Source: Microvirga subterranea (GTDB taxonomy: Bacteria > Pseudomonadota > Alphaproteobacteria > Rhizobiales > Beijerinckiaceae). Taken from it: a DNA stretch of 64,000 nt. The translations under genes and the position numbers were made by a program. Every line of letters starts with the position of its first letter. The first letter of the stretch is position 1. This document shows, in pieces, positions 7,840 through 16,671 of the stretch. The stretch spans positions 1-64,000 of the forward strand of contig NZ_QQBB01000003.1 in NCBI RefSeq assembly GCF_003350535.1, written 5' to 3'. The notes under the pieces are model-generated. The model saw only the letters and a list, made by a program, of their open reading frames with translations, was not told the origin of the DNA and ran no database searches.

Positions 7840-8871
7840 TCAAGCCGCTGACCGTTCACCTGCGGGGCGGCGCCGAAGCTCGGGCCTGACCAGGGCTGGC
7901 GGCATGTAGTTGGCCTCGTTGAGACCCACGTCGACCCCGGGCGGAACAATCCCGTCGATCCGGTCCAACACGTCCTCGCTGAGCCGCACCTCAGCACCGG
8001 CTAAGAGATCATCAAGGTGCTGCATCGTTCGCGGTCCAAGGATCGCCGACGTCACACCTGGATGAGCCGTGACGAAGGCCAGAGCCAGATGCGTGAGCGG
8101 CAGGGCGGCATCCTGCGCCAGCAGGATCAGTTGCTCTACGGCCTCGAGGCTGCGCTCGTCGGAGAACTGCTTCGTGAAGTACTTGGCACGCGGCGAGTCG
8201 GGCAGCGGCTGGCCTTTGCGGTATTTGCCCGTGAGCATGCCCTTGGACAATGGGCTCCAGACCATCACGCCCATGCCGTATCTCTGGCAGGTCGGCAGCA
8301 TGTCGCGCTCGATGCCGCGATCCAGGATGGAGTAAGGCGGCTGTTCGGTGCGGAAACGAGCAAGCCCGCGGCGCTCCGCCACCCATTGGGCCTCGACGAT
8401 TTCGGATACCGGAAAGGTCGATGAGCCGATTGCGCGAACCTTGCCGGCCCGCACCAGGTCCGTCAGCGCGGAAAGAGTCTCTTCGATATCGGTGTCCGGA
8501 GAGGGACGATGCACCTGGTACAGATCAATGTAATCCGTGCCGAGCCGTCGCAGCGAATCCTCGACCGCGCGGGTGATCCACCGTCGCGAGTTCCCTTGCA
8601 TGTTGGGATCGTCGCTCATGGAACCATGGAACTTTGTGGCCAGCACCACGCTGTCGCGACGTCTCTTCAGAGCCTTGCCGACGATCTCCTCGGACTCACC
8701 TGCGCTGTAACGGTCCGCAGTGTCGATGAAGTTGATCCCGGCATCCAAAGCCCGATGGATGATGCGGATGGATTCATCATGGTCGGGGTTGCCCATCTTG
8801 CCGAACATCATGGCGCCCAAGCAGTAGGTGCTCACCTTGATGCCAGTTCGTCCGAGGGAACGGTGTTGCAT
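7840..8871 (-). CDS. Aldo/keto reductase
   Basis: The 343-residue protein begins MQHRSLGRTGIKVS, the usual start of this family. An open frame continues upstream for 86 codons, but that stretch covers the divergent TetR gene. The AKR tetrad is visible: Asp in FIDTADRY with its Tyr, Lys in VLATKFHG and His in YQVHRPS. The NADP-binding end shows VTSAILGPRTMQHLDDLL. The enzyme reduces an aldehyde or ketone with NADPH, and the physiological substrate is unknown. It is divergent from a TetR repressor with two operator-like palindromes between them. That arrangement usually marks an inducible electrophile or xenobiotic response. Confidence 0.92.
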   Translation of the reverse strand: MQHRSLGRTGIKVSTYCLGAMMFGKMGNPDHDESIRIIHRALDAGINFIDTADRYSAGESEEIVGKALKRRRDSVVLATKFHGSMSDDPNMQGNSRRWITRAVEDSLRRLGTDYIDLYQVHRPSPDTDIEETLSALTDLVRAGKVRAIGSSTFPVSEIVEAQWVAERRGLARFRTEQPPYSILDRGIERDMLPTCQRYGMGVMVWSPLSKGMLTGKYRKGQPLPDSPRAKYFTKQFSDERSLEAVEQLILLAQDAALPLTHLALAFVTAHPGVTSAILGPRTMQHLDDLLAGAEVRLSEDVLDRIDGIVPPGVDVGLNEANYMPPALVRPELRRRPAGERSAA

Positions 8872-8918
8872 GACATTGTCCTTTCCGCGCTGGTCAAGGC
8901 CGTTCCTTGATGTTAAAT

Positions 8919-8955
8919 GGAACGGCATTCCGCTTAAATACGGAACGTCATTCCG
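8919..8955. promoter_or_regulatory. Tandem TetR operators between reductase and repressor genes
   Basis: Two near-identical palindromes share the form GGAAYGNCRTTCC: GGAACGGCATTCC at 8919-8931 and GGAACGTCATTCC at 8942-8954. The second extends to CGGAA/TTCCG. Their centres are 23 bp apart, about two helical turns, in the short divergent intergenic space. The layout is what a TetR repressor that controls itself and its neighbour uses. The assignment to the adjacent TetR protein is inference. Confidence 0.75.
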
Positions 8956-8977
8956 TTTATCAAGAGGTATCGAAGAC

Positions 8978-9565
8978 TTGTCTGGGACGAAGGCCAAGAG
9001 GCAGCCACGTGCCGATGCGCGGCGGAATATGCATGCGCTGCTCGATGCCGCCATGGAGGTGTTCGCGACTTCTGGTGTCGATGCGCCCATCCGGGAGATC
9101 GCCGAGAAGGCCGAAGTCGGAGTGGGCACGCTTTACCGACACTTTCCGCAACGGTCCGACCTGATCGTCGCCGTGTTCCGCAAGGAAGTGGACGCCTGCG
9201 CTGCGGCAGCCTCAATCATGGCCGAGCAGTATGAGCCTGGCGAGGCGCTGGAGCGCTGGTTGGATCGCTTCATCGAATTCGTTGCGGCCAAGCGGGGCCT
9301 ATCCGCGGCCCTGCATTCGGGTGATCCGGCTTACGACCCTCTGCCGGCTTACCTGATGGAGCATTTGGCACCAGCCGCGTCGCGCCTCCTCCAGGCGGCA
9401 GCAACGGCAGGCGTCGTGAGATCGGACGTCGAAGCTCCAGATCTCCTGATGGCTGTCGCGCACCTCTGCTCGCCAGATGGCAAAGGTGGAATTACGGAGG
9501 CGTCCCGACGAATGGTGTCCTTGTTGATCGATGGGATCCGCTACGATGCGAGGGGACAGCCGTAG
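8978..9565 (+). CDS. TetR/AcrR family transcriptional regulator
   Basis: The protein of about 195 residues has a TetR DNA-binding head: ADARRNMHALLDAAMEVFA, then GVDAPIREIAEKAEVGVGTLYRHFPQRSDL with the classic recognition helix. The variable C-terminal ligand domain continues to residue 195. I favour TTG at 8978 (SGTKAKRQPRADA), with AGAGG about 10 bases upstream. The open frame continues back to 8828, but that region contains the operators and the reductase start. It probably represses itself and the reductase through the paired palindromes at 8919-8955. Confidence 0.88.
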   Translation: MSGTKAKRQPRADARRNMHALLDAAMEVFATSGVDAPIREIAEKAEVGVGTLYRHFPQRSDLIVAVFRKEVDACAAAASIMAEQYEPGEALERWLDRFIEFVAAKRGLSAALHSGDPAYDPLPAYLMEHLAPAASRLLQAAATAGVVRSDVEAPDLLMAVAHLCSPDGKGGITEASRRMVSLLIDGIRYDARGQP

Positions 9566-10003
9566 TTGCCCTCCAACGTCTGCGAAGGGTCACGCAGTGA
9601 AGTTTGCAAGCCTTGCGGAATGTCTGGTGCTTCCCGCATAAGCGGACACTCGACGTACTTCAGAGATGTGCCAGGAGGAGGCCTTCCCCAGGCTCATCAG
9701 GCAAATAGCCTCAAGACCTCCCTGCTTCCTCCGGGGTAAGTGCCACTTGAGCGGATAGACACGCCCCTGCAACACATGATGCTGACCACACCGCCAGTTC
9801 GGAGCGTCGTTGCCGGGGGAACCTCCGTTTCCAGCATCTCCTCCGATCCGGTCAGGCGCACCTCGGCCCTCCGGAAGGTGTGCCATCGCTCGCCGGGCAG
9901 TTTCACCTGCCCGCCGCATAAACCCAAGGCGAGACCTCTCACCCCCTCGGCTCCAGGCTGGATCTGCGACCCATCCTCACGGCAGTGTGAGCCCCGCGTC
10001 GGT
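9566..10003. other. Gene-poor stretch without a supported feature
   Basis: Open frames on both strands here overlap each other, lack ribosome sites and show no family motif. I see no tRNA, transposase remnant or strong terminator. It separates the TetR gene from the stop codon of the next minus-strand gene. Confidence 0.4.
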
Positions 10004-10273
10004 TCAAGCCGGGCGATCTCGTCTCAGGTTGTCCTTGTTGCGTTCCAGCTCGACCTCGATCTCTGCCGCGAGATCCCGAACCAGCTCGCGGTACTCGGCG
10101 CAGCGTGCCGTCCGCACCGGAGATCCCGAGCGCTCCCAATGTACCAGGGCCGCCTGCGCCTCGGCGAAGTCCTCGCAGAGGGACATGAAGCTGTCATCCA
10201 TGCGGGATAATGCCTCGATGGCATGCCCTCGGTCCGGGAAGCGGGCGATTGCGGCCTGGACAGCGTGATGCAT
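10004..10273 (-). CDS. Small conserved-looking cytoplasmic protein, function unknown
   Basis: The 89-residue product starts at the ATG at 10273 (MHHAVQAAIARFPDRG) and is rich in alternating charged and hydrophobic residues, predicted as almost all alpha-helical. The run from IEALSRMDDSFMSL to AAEIEVELERNKD could form a helical hairpin or coiled coil. There is no signal peptide. A longer open frame upstream overlaps the TolB/TPR gene and is rejected. The gene is divergent from that gene with 132 bp between start codons, so the two may share control. I do not recognise a family. Confidence 0.6.
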   Translation of the reverse strand: MHHAVQAAIARFPDRGHAIEALSRMDDSFMSLCEDFAEAQAALVHWERSGSPVRTARCAEYRELVRDLAAEIEVELERNKDNLRRDRPA

Positions 10274-10405
10274 GGCGTAATCCCGTTGCCGGCTCGGGCG
10301 GTGCGGGTGCGCCGCCCCACGGTTGCCAGCATCGCCCCGTACCGCACGCGCGGGGAGTATGTTACTGTAGGTTACGGAAAGAGGCGTCTCGTACGCCCGC
10401 GGACA

Positions 10406-12259
10406 ATGGACCGATCCATGCTCGGTGGAGGCGACGGCACTGTCGGTGCCTCGCCGCAGGCGCAGTCGCCGCCCGCGGCGGAGGACGTGCGCGCCCAGCT
10501 CGAGATCCTCCTCGCCAGCCCCGATCTCGACGCGTCTGCCCGGGCCCGCCGGTTCCTGCGCTATGTCGTCGAGGAGACGCTCGCCGGGCGCGCCGAGCGC
10601 ATCAAGGCCTATGCCATCGGCACTGAGGTGTTCGAGCGCAACGCAGACTTCGATGCCCAGGGAGACCCGGTCGTGCGCATTGAGGCCGGACGGCTGCGCC
10701 GGGCACTGGAGCGCTACTATCTCTCGGGCGGCACACTGGACCCGGTGGTCATCACCATCCCCAAGGGGGGCTATGTCCCGCACTTCGCCTGGCGTGTGCC
10801 GCCGGTCGAGGAAGCCCATCCTGTCCCGGCTGCCCCTGCCGCCGTGTCGCCCGGGCCTCCGATCGATCCGCCGCTACGGCGCCGGACGCCCTGGCTCGTC
10901 GCGGTTCCCGTAGCAATCGCCTTCCTTGCCCTCCTTGGTGGGATGCTCCTGTGGGGACCGTGGCGTGACGGCGCGTCCCGCACGCCCCAGGCAGCGGCCG
11001 CTTTTCCTCCCGGCGGGCCGACCCTCGTCGTTATGCCGTTCGAGGCCCTGGGAGAGCCATCGGCGAAAATTTATGCGGACGGCGTGACCGAGGAGGTCCT
11101 CAGCCAGTTCGCGCGGTTCAAGGAGATCTCCGTCCTCGGGCGGGAGACGTCGCGCAGCATCCCGCCTGGGGCGGATGCCGCCCGCATTCGTCGTGACCTC
11201 GGCGTCCGCTACATGCTCGAGGGCAGCGTCCGGGCCGCGGCGCAGCGCCTGCGCATCACGGGTCGGCTCCTCGATGCACAGACCGGTGTCGTGCTGTGGT
11301 CGCAGACCAATGACGAGGACTTGCAGGTCCGGGACCTCTTCACGATCCAGGACGACGTCGCACGCAAGGTGGTGACCGCGGTGGCGCAGCCCTACGGCAT
11401 CATCCAGCGGGCCGACGGGACCCGGACCGGCTCCCGCCCGCCAGATGACCTAGAGGCCTATGCGTGCACGCTGCGGTTCTACGATTACCGGGCCGCGCTG
11501 TCGGAGGAGAACCATGCCGCAAACCGTGCCTGCCTGGAGCGGGCCGTGGCGCTCCATCCGGATTATGCGACCGCGTGGGCGATGCTGTCGGTGCTCTATC
11601 TCGACGAGGACCGGTTCGGGTTCAATCCGAGGGCGGGGTCCAGCACCCCGATCCAGCGCTCGCTCGACGCCGCCCGCCGCGCGATCCGCCTCGATCCGGA
11701 GAACGTGCGGGCGCTCCAGGCCCTGATGATGGCGCTGTTCTTCGACCAGAAGCCAACGGAGGCGTTGGAGGTGGGCGAGCGGGCAGTGGAGCTGAACCCG
11801 AACGACACCGAGCTACTCGGCGCGTTCGGGACCTGTCTCAGCCAGGCGGGCGCCTGGCAGCGCGGCTCCGAGTTGATCGAGCAGGCGCTTGCACGCAACC
11901 CGGGCCATTCCGGCTACTACAGCGGGGTTCTGGCGGTCTATGCCTACATGCAGCACGACTACGCCCGCGCCGAGACCCTGATCCGGCAGGCGGCGCTGGA
12001 GAAGTTCCCGCTCTACCACTTCGTCGCGGCCGTCATCTACGCCCAGCTCGGCAAGGCATCCGAAGCCGCCGAGGCGCGTGACCAGTTCCTGCGCATGCGC
12101 CCAACGATTTTCGAGCACTGGGACGACGAGATGGCCAAGCGGAACTACCGGCCGGAGGACGCAGCCCATTATGCCGAAGGTGCTCGCAAAGCCGGCTTCC
12201 CGGTGCCGGCCCGGACGGCCGCGGAAACGGCCCTCGAGGCATCGGCATCCCCGCACTGA
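10406..12259 (+). CDS. Membrane-anchored TolB/TPR protein with winged-helix-like N-terminal domain
   Basis: About 617 residues from ATG 10406. Residues 20-130 form a module with FLRYVVEETLAGRAERIKAY, DPVVRIEAGRLRRALERYY and ITIPKGGYVPHF. This pattern recurs in proteins often mislabelled adenylate cyclases, and it resembles a winged helix. A proline-rich linker leads to one membrane segment (LVAVPVAIAFLALLGGMLLW, about 161-180). A TolB-like N-terminal domain follows (VVMPFEALGEPSAKIYADG, then YMLEGSVRA and TGRLLDAQTGVVLWSQ). The C-terminal 300 residues are TPR repeats. The topology, cytoplasmic putative DNA-binding head and periplasmic sensor/scaffold, resembles CadC/ToxR one-component regulators. 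There is no cyclase catalytic domain. Which genes it would control is unknown. Confidence 0.75.
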   Translation: MDRSMLGGGDGTVGASPQAQSPPAAEDVRAQLEILLASPDLDASARARRFLRYVVEETLAGRAERIKAYAIGTEVFERNADFDAQGDPVVRIEAGRLRRALERYYLSGGTLDPVVITIPKGGYVPHFAWRVPPVEEAHPVPAAPAAVSPGPPIDPPLRRRTPWLVAVPVAIAFLALLGGMLLWGPWRDGASRTPQAAAAFPPGGPTLVVMPFEALGEPSAKIYADGVTEEVLSQFARFKEISVLGRETSRSIPPGADAARIRRDLGVRYMLEGSVRAAAQRLRITGRLLDAQTGVVLWSQTNDEDLQVRDLFTIQDDVARKVVTAVAQPYGIIQRADGTRTGSRPPDDLEAYACTLRFYDYRAALSEENHAANRACLERAVALHPDYATAWAMLSVLYLDEDRFGFNPRAGSSTPIQRSLDAARRAIRLDPENVRALQALMMALFFDQKPTEALEVGERAVELNPNDTELLGAFGTCLSQAGAWQRGSELIEQALARNPGHSGYYSGVLAVYAYMQHDYARAETLIRQAALEKFPLYHFVAAVIYAQLGKASEAAEARDQFLRMRPTIFEHWDDEMAKRNYRPEDAAHYAEGARKAGFPVPARTAAETALEASASPH

Positions 12260-12455
12260 CGGGCGCCACCACCACGTAAACTACACGATGCTACAGGCGC
12301 GAACGCTCCGCCGTTGCTAGCTTCTGCATATGGCGGCCGGATGGACACCGCGCAGGGCACCATCGGGCGAGGACCCGCAGGTCAGGAATGTCCACCACCA
12401 CGGGTCAACCGAGTGCCTCACAGTCCTTGGGATCCGAACGCAACGGAGATTTGTC

Positions 12456-13901
12456 ATGACGATGAAGCTGACCCGCCGTCAGGCGGCCATCGGTGCCTTG
12501 AGCCTGCTCGCCGGAACGACGATGAGCACCGTCAGCGAGGCCCATCTGGGCGAGCTGCTGGGCCTCGATGAAGGTCTGGAGGACTTCTGGCTGGCAACCG
12601 ACGCCTACATCTACGGCTATCCGCTGGTCACCATGGAGATGACGCGCCGGGTCATCACCAACGTGGCCGCCCCCGAGGGCACCCGGGCACCGATGGGCCA
12701 AGTCATCAAGCTGCGGCACTACCCAGATGCTACCTTCCGTGACGTGACCGCCCCCAACGCCGACACGCTCTACACGACCGCGTTCTTCGACGTTGGCAAG
12801 GAGCCCTGGGTGCTGAGCCTGCCGGACATGAAGGATCGCTACTTCCTCATGCCGATGCTGGACGGCTGGACGACCGTGTTCCAGGTTCCCGGCAAGCGCA
12901 CCACCGGCACCGGCGCCCAGACCTATGCCATCACCGGACCCGGCTGGAGCGGTACGCTGCCGGCGGGCGTCAAGGAGTACAAGTCGCCCACCAACATCGT
13001 CTGGCTGCTCGGCCGCATCTACTGCACCGGCACGCCGGAGGATTACGCCGAGGTGCATGCGCTTCAGGACCAGGTCAAGCTGGTGCCGCTCAGCGCTTAC
13101 GGCAAGCCGTATACGCCGCCTGCCGGCAAGGTCGAACCCTCGATCGACATGAAGACCGCCGTTCGCGATCAGGTGAACCGCATTGACGCGGTGGCGTACT
13201 TCACCCTGCTGGGGGAGCTGATGAAGTCCAATCCGCCGTCGGCGGCGGATGCTCCCGCGCTGGCGAAGTTTGCCAGGATCGGCCTCGTGCCCGGCCAGGA
13301 CTTCGATGCCAGCAAGCTGCGGGCCGACTTCGCCAGGCGCATCCCGGAGATCGCCAACGACCGGATCATGATCCAGTTCAAGATCAACAAGGACGTGCAT
13401 GACATCGACGGCTGGGGCTTTACCACGAAGACCGGCATCTACGGCACCGACTACCTGATGCGGGCCCTCGTCACGGCGATCGGCCTCGGGGCCAACCGGC
13501 CTCAGGACGCCGTCTATCCGACCTCCCAGAAGGACGGCGACGGCCGGACCTATGACGGGGCCAACAGGTACGTCATGCGCTTCGCCAAGGGGCAGCTGCC
13601 GCCGGTGGAGGGCTTCTGGTCGCTGACGATGTACGACGGCAGCTACTTCTTCGTGCCCAACCCGATCAACCGCTACTCGATCAGCGCCCGCCAGGACTTG
13701 AAGGCCAATCCGGACGGCTCGGTCGACCTCTACATCCAGAAGGACTCACCCGGAGCCGAGAAGGAGTCGAACTGGCTGCCCGCCCCGGCCGGCAAGTTCA
13801 TCCTGATGCTGCGGATGTACTGGCCGAACGAGAGCAACCCCTCGATCATCGACGGCACCTGGACGATCCCGCCGGTCAGGAAGGTCAGTGACCGGGCATA
13901 G
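12456..13901 (+). CDS. Exported DUF1254/DUF1214 domain protein
   Basis: The 481-residue protein starts at ATG 12456 with GGAG nine bases upstream. The N-terminus MTMKLTRRQAAIGALSLLAG reads as a Tat-like signal (RRQ plus hydrophobic stretch). The DUF1254 domain occupies roughly residues 40-190 (ATDAYIYGYPLVTMEMTRR, APNADTLYTTAFFDV, YFLMPMLDGWTTVF). The DUF1214 domain is at the C-terminus (FWSLTMYDGSYFFVPN, RYSISAR, WLPAPAGKFILMLRMYWP). The biochemical role of this pair of domains is not established. It starts a run of exported-protein genes, and the family A gene follows after 42 bp, probably on the same transcript. Confidence 0.9.
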   Translation: MTMKLTRRQAAIGALSLLAGTTMSTVSEAHLGELLGLDEGLEDFWLATDAYIYGYPLVTMEMTRRVITNVAAPEGTRAPMGQVIKLRHYPDATFRDVTAPNADTLYTTAFFDVGKEPWVLSLPDMKDRYFLMPMLDGWTTVFQVPGKRTTGTGAQTYAITGPGWSGTLPAGVKEYKSPTNIVWLLGRIYCTGTPEDYAEVHALQDQVKLVPLSAYGKPYTPPAGKVEPSIDMKTAVRDQVNRIDAVAYFTLLGELMKSNPPSAADAPALAKFARIGLVPGQDFDASKLRADFARRIPEIANDRIMIQFKINKDVHDIDGWGFTTKTGIYGTDYLMRALVTAIGLGANRPQDAVYPTSQKDGDGRTYDGANRYVMRFAKGQLPPVEGFWSLTMYDGSYFFVPNPINRYSISARQDLKANPDGSVDLYIQKDSPGAEKESNWLPAPAGKFILMLRMYWPNESNPSIIDGTWTIPPVRKVSDRA

Positions 13902-13943
13902 CCACGCGACGACGCCTGTCGTTCAAAGCCAGAGGAGGAATCG

Positions 13944-14228
13944 ATGAGATATCTGCTCACATTGTCTGCGCTCGCGTTAACGGTGTCGGCCGCCGTGGCC
14001 CAGGTTGGACCGCCGACGTCGCAGCGGACCTGCGGGGCCAACCGCCAGCTCGTGCTGAAGGATGGTGCGGTCGTCCTCGACACCGGGCCTTCCACCTACG
14101 CCCGATTCGTCAGGAGCGGTGCCGAATGCACTGTGGGCCAGTTCCCCGAGCCGGCATGGGTTCCGAGCTCCAACAACCCGCAGTGCTTCATCGGCTATCG
14201 CTGCAAGGACGGGTCGGACGATTTCTGA
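13944..14228 (+). CDS. Small exported four-cysteine protein, family A copy 1
   Basis: A 94-residue protein with a clear signal peptide (MRYLLTLSALALTVSAAVAQ). The mature part has four cysteines (QRTCGANR, GAECTV, PQCFIGYRC), probably two disulfides, and the conserved block RQLVLKDG..VLDTGP.TYARFVRSGAEC. GGAGGAATCG lies just upstream of ATG. A second copy at 27674 is identical at 81 of 94 positions by eye. It follows the DUF1254 gene closely. I do not recognise a named family; periplasmic or secreted location is predicted. Confidence 0.82.
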   Translation: MRYLLTLSALALTVSAAVAQVGPPTSQRTCGANRQLVLKDGAVVLDTGPSTYARFVRSGAECTVGQFPEPAWVPSSNNPQCFIGYRCKDGSDDF

Positions 14229-14361
14229 CACCGCTTCGATGCGGCTGCCCGAGACCGCCGCGTCCGCCCGGGCTTGGTGCCGGCCGCTCGAAGGCCGCCA
14301 AGACAACGTGTGCAGGGGGCAACCTCGACCGGGTGTTGAGGATCATCGAGAGGAGACCATC

Positions 14362-14739
14362 ATGAAGACGTCGTTTTCGATCGCAGTGCTCCCGTTGGCG
14401 TTATTGTCTGCCGGCCCGGTCCTTGCCCAGACTCCACAGAGCATGTGCAACATCGCCGGCAATCGGGCCATCATGGGAGCGAACATGGAGGCCGCCTTCG
14501 AGGTCCAGGCCGGGCAGGGATGCATGTCCGACATCAGCCCGCAAGGCACGCTCGCCAGCTCGGAGGTCAGCCAGCGGCCGCAGCACGGGACCGTAAAGAT
14601 GGTCGACAAGGACACCTGGATCTATGAGCCTGCTGCGGGTTATCGCGGTCCCGACGCCTTCGCGATCACCGCAAAGGGGCAGAGCATCGATGAGAAGCCT
14701 GGCACATCCGTGCTCAGCTACAGGGTTACCGTGAGGTAG
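14362..14739 (+). CDS. Small exported Ig/cadherin-like domain protein, family B copy 1
   Basis: The 125-residue protein has a signal peptide (MKTSFSIAVLPLALLSAGPVLAQ) and a single beta-sandwich-like domain. The pattern WIYEPAAGYRGPDAFAITAKG matches the Y-P-GY-G-D-F signature of bacterial Ig/cadherin-like repeats. Two cysteines (SMCNIAG, QGCMSD) may pair. The start is fixed by GAGAGGAG seven bases upstream of ATG 14362; a longer frame in the track of open codons has no support. A close paralogue lies at 23912 and shares even the leader GAGAGGAGACCATC. A binding or structural role in the envelope is likely, and the partner is unknown. Confidence 0.82.
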   Translation: MKTSFSIAVLPLALLSAGPVLAQTPQSMCNIAGNRAIMGANMEAAFEVQAGQGCMSDISPQGTLASSEVSQRPQHGTVKMVDKDTWIYEPAAGYRGPDAFAITAKGQSIDEKPGTSVLSYRVTVR

Positions 14740-14760
14740 CCCTAAGCGCCAACAGGAGGT

Positions 14761-14782
14761 GCCGGGGTCGCGAGACCTCGGC
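14761..14782 (+). terminator. Hairpin after family B copy 1
   Basis: GCCGGGGTC (14761-14769) pairs with GACCTCGGC (14774-14782) around a GCGA loop with one G-U pair. A related stem lies at 24325-24346 after family B copy 2, showing that the duplicated unit included its 3' flank. No T-run follows. Confidence 0.45.
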
Positions 14783-14820
14783 ATCGGCAGGCAAGCGACG
14801 CGCTGCACGGGACCCCGCCC

Positions 14821-15552
14821 AGGAGGTCGTGGCTGCAAGAGCTGCCGTCCCTGCCCTCCTGGAGCTACCGCTTCACACCCTATGGCTGGCTCACGGCATT
14901 GAATGGGACCCAGACCGTGCGCGGACGCTCCGTAAAGGTCGATGCGAGCTTCGCGGACATCGTCGAGGAGAGCGACACGCTCGTGGGACTGATGGGCGAT
15001 GTCGAGGCTCGCAACGGCCCATTGGCCTTGATGGGCAACGTAGTCTGGAGCAGCATCGGCTTCGAACGCAATGACGTCAGGACGCGCACGCCCGCGCCGG
15101 GCGTCACGACAACCGTCGGTCGGGCCCTTGGCCTGGACATCCAAATGGCCATCGCGGAGGTCGGGGCGGCATACGAGTTCGCCCGCTTCGGCGCTCTCGC
15201 CTTCGACGTCCTCGGCGGCGCCCGTTACTGGTACCAGGAGGCGGACCTCTCGTTCGAGGTCGATCGGACCATAGGGATCGCCGACCGCGAGGTCGCAGGA
15301 GCCCGGGCCTTTGCCCGCTCCGGGTCCGTCGACTGGCTCGACCCGATGCTCGGCGCACGGTTGCGCTACACCGTGGCACCGGGACACGAATTCTGGCTGC
15401 GCGGTGACATCGGCGGGTTCGGGGTCGGGAGCGACTTCTCTTGGGAGGCATCGGCGCCTACGGGTTCGAGTTCGGCACCTATCAGGGCGTCACCTTCTCG
15501 GGCGTAGCCGGCTACCGGCCCCTGAATGTCGACTATGTCCAGGGACAAGCCA
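14821..15552 (+). pseudogene. Decayed outer-membrane beta-barrel gene (copy of the gene at 15644-16540)
   Basis: Translation from 14821 gives PSWSYRFTPYGWLTALNGT and continues in register with the intact gene on the opposite strand (ASFADIVEESDTLVGLMGD, LGGARYWYQEADLS, RSGSVDWLDPMLGARLRYT). One base is missing near 15449: the protein leaves frame after GVGSDFSWEA, and the next frame resumes IGAYGFEFGTYQGVTFSG. The copy has no signal peptide or start codon upstream. Its end diverges after DYVQGQ, so the last strands of the barrel are missing. The intact paralogue lies tail to tail 91 bp away, so this is an inverted duplication in which one arm decayed. Confidence 0.85.
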
Positions 15553-15643
15553 AACACATTGCAGGCTTGCCGTATTCCCGGATTCAGGCATGTGCCGACG
15601 GACCTGTCGGGCCGCGACCGGCAGCTATCCGAGATATTCACCT

Positions 15644-16540
15644 TCAAAATCTGGCGCTGATGCCGACCACGGGCCCATGCACGAGCATGTCAAACTCGTA
15701 GCGCTGCCGGCCCTCGCCTTGAACATAGTCGACATAAAGGGCCCGGTACCCGATCACGCCCGAGAAGGTGACGCCCTGGTAAGTGCCGAACTCGAACCCG
15801 TAGGCGCCGATGGCCTGCCAGGAGAAATCGCTCCCGACCCCGAACCCGCCAATGTCGCCGCGCAGAAGGAGCTCATGCCCCGGCGCCACGGTGTAACGGA
15901 TGCGGGCCCCAATGACGGGATCGAGCCAGTCGACGGATCCGGAGCGGGCAAAGGCGCGGGTGCCAGCCACCTCAAGGTCACCCACTTGGACCCCGGCCGA
16001 AGCATCGAGGGAGAGGTCAGCCTCCTGATGCCAGTAGCGGGCACCGGCGAGGACGTCCAGAGCTACGGGACCCGAACGGTAGACCTCGTAGGCAGTGCCG
16101 ACTTCGGCGATGGTCATCTCGATGTCGAGGCCGAGGGAGGTCGCGAGGGTTCCTGTCACACCGGGTGCGAGAGAACGACTGCGGACGTTGCCACGCTCGA
16201 CGCCGATCTTGCTCCAGACCACGTTCCCCAAGAGCGCGAACCGACCGTTGCGGGCTTCGATGTCGCCCATCAGGGCCACGAGCGTATCGCTCTCCTTGAC
16301 GATATCCGCGAAACTCGCATTCACCTTTGCGGAGCGCCCGCGCACGGTCTGGGTGCCGTTCAGCGCCAGGAGCCAGCCATAGGGTACGACGCGGAACGTC
16401 CATGAGGGCGGCACGGGAGCTTCCATCGCGGGAGCCGGAGGGGCCCCCAGGTCCGCGGCGAGCGTGGGATTTGGTCCGCCAGCGAGAAGGCCGAGCGAAA
16501 CCGGGACGCCACACGACAGCCAGTGAGAAAGGTAACGCAT
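15644..16540 (-). CDS. Outer-membrane beta-barrel protein, function unknown
   Basis: The 298-residue protein starts at ATG 16540 with GGGGGAAC just upstream. A signal peptide (MRYLSHWLSCGVPVSLGLLAGGPNPTLAADL) is followed by a proline-rich linker and a barrel of about ten amphipathic strands, ending in the outer-membrane signature Phe (GPVVGISARF). Conserved blocks include TPYGWL/VPYGWLLALNGTQTV, GGARYWHQEADL and SGSVDWLDPVIGARIRYT, typical of alphaproteobacterial porin-like proteins of unknown role. A decayed copy faces it across 91 bp. It may be an outer-membrane channel or adhesin serving the exported enzymes nearby. That link is inference. Confidence 0.85.
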   Translation of the reverse strand: MRYLSHWLSCGVPVSLGLLAGGPNPTLAADLGAPPAPAMEAPVPPSWTFRVVPYGWLLALNGTQTVRGRSAKVNASFADIVKESDTLVALMGDIEARNGRFALLGNVVWSKIGVERGNVRSRSLAPGVTGTLATSLGLDIEMTIAEVGTAYEVYRSGPVALDVLAGARYWHQEADLSLDASAGVQVGDLEVAGTRAFARSGSVDWLDPVIGARIRYTVAPGHELLLRGDIGGFGVGSDFSWQAIGAYGFEFGTYQGVTFSGVIGYRALYVDYVQGEGRQRYEFDMLVHGPVVGISARF

Positions 16541-16671
16541 CGTTCCCCCTTGGATTGACAATCCCCTGCCTCTCCCAGCCGCCTCATAGCAGCCGAGGCG
16601 CGACTGACGGTCAAGGAAGGAATTGGCAGAGGCAAGGAAAGACGGGCGGTTTGCCCGCGAGTGTTGCTGCC

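Noticed and set aside
10274..10819. N-terminal extension of the 89-residue minus-strand gene
   Set aside because: It is antisense to the TolB/TPR gene and has a different composition from the last 89 residues.
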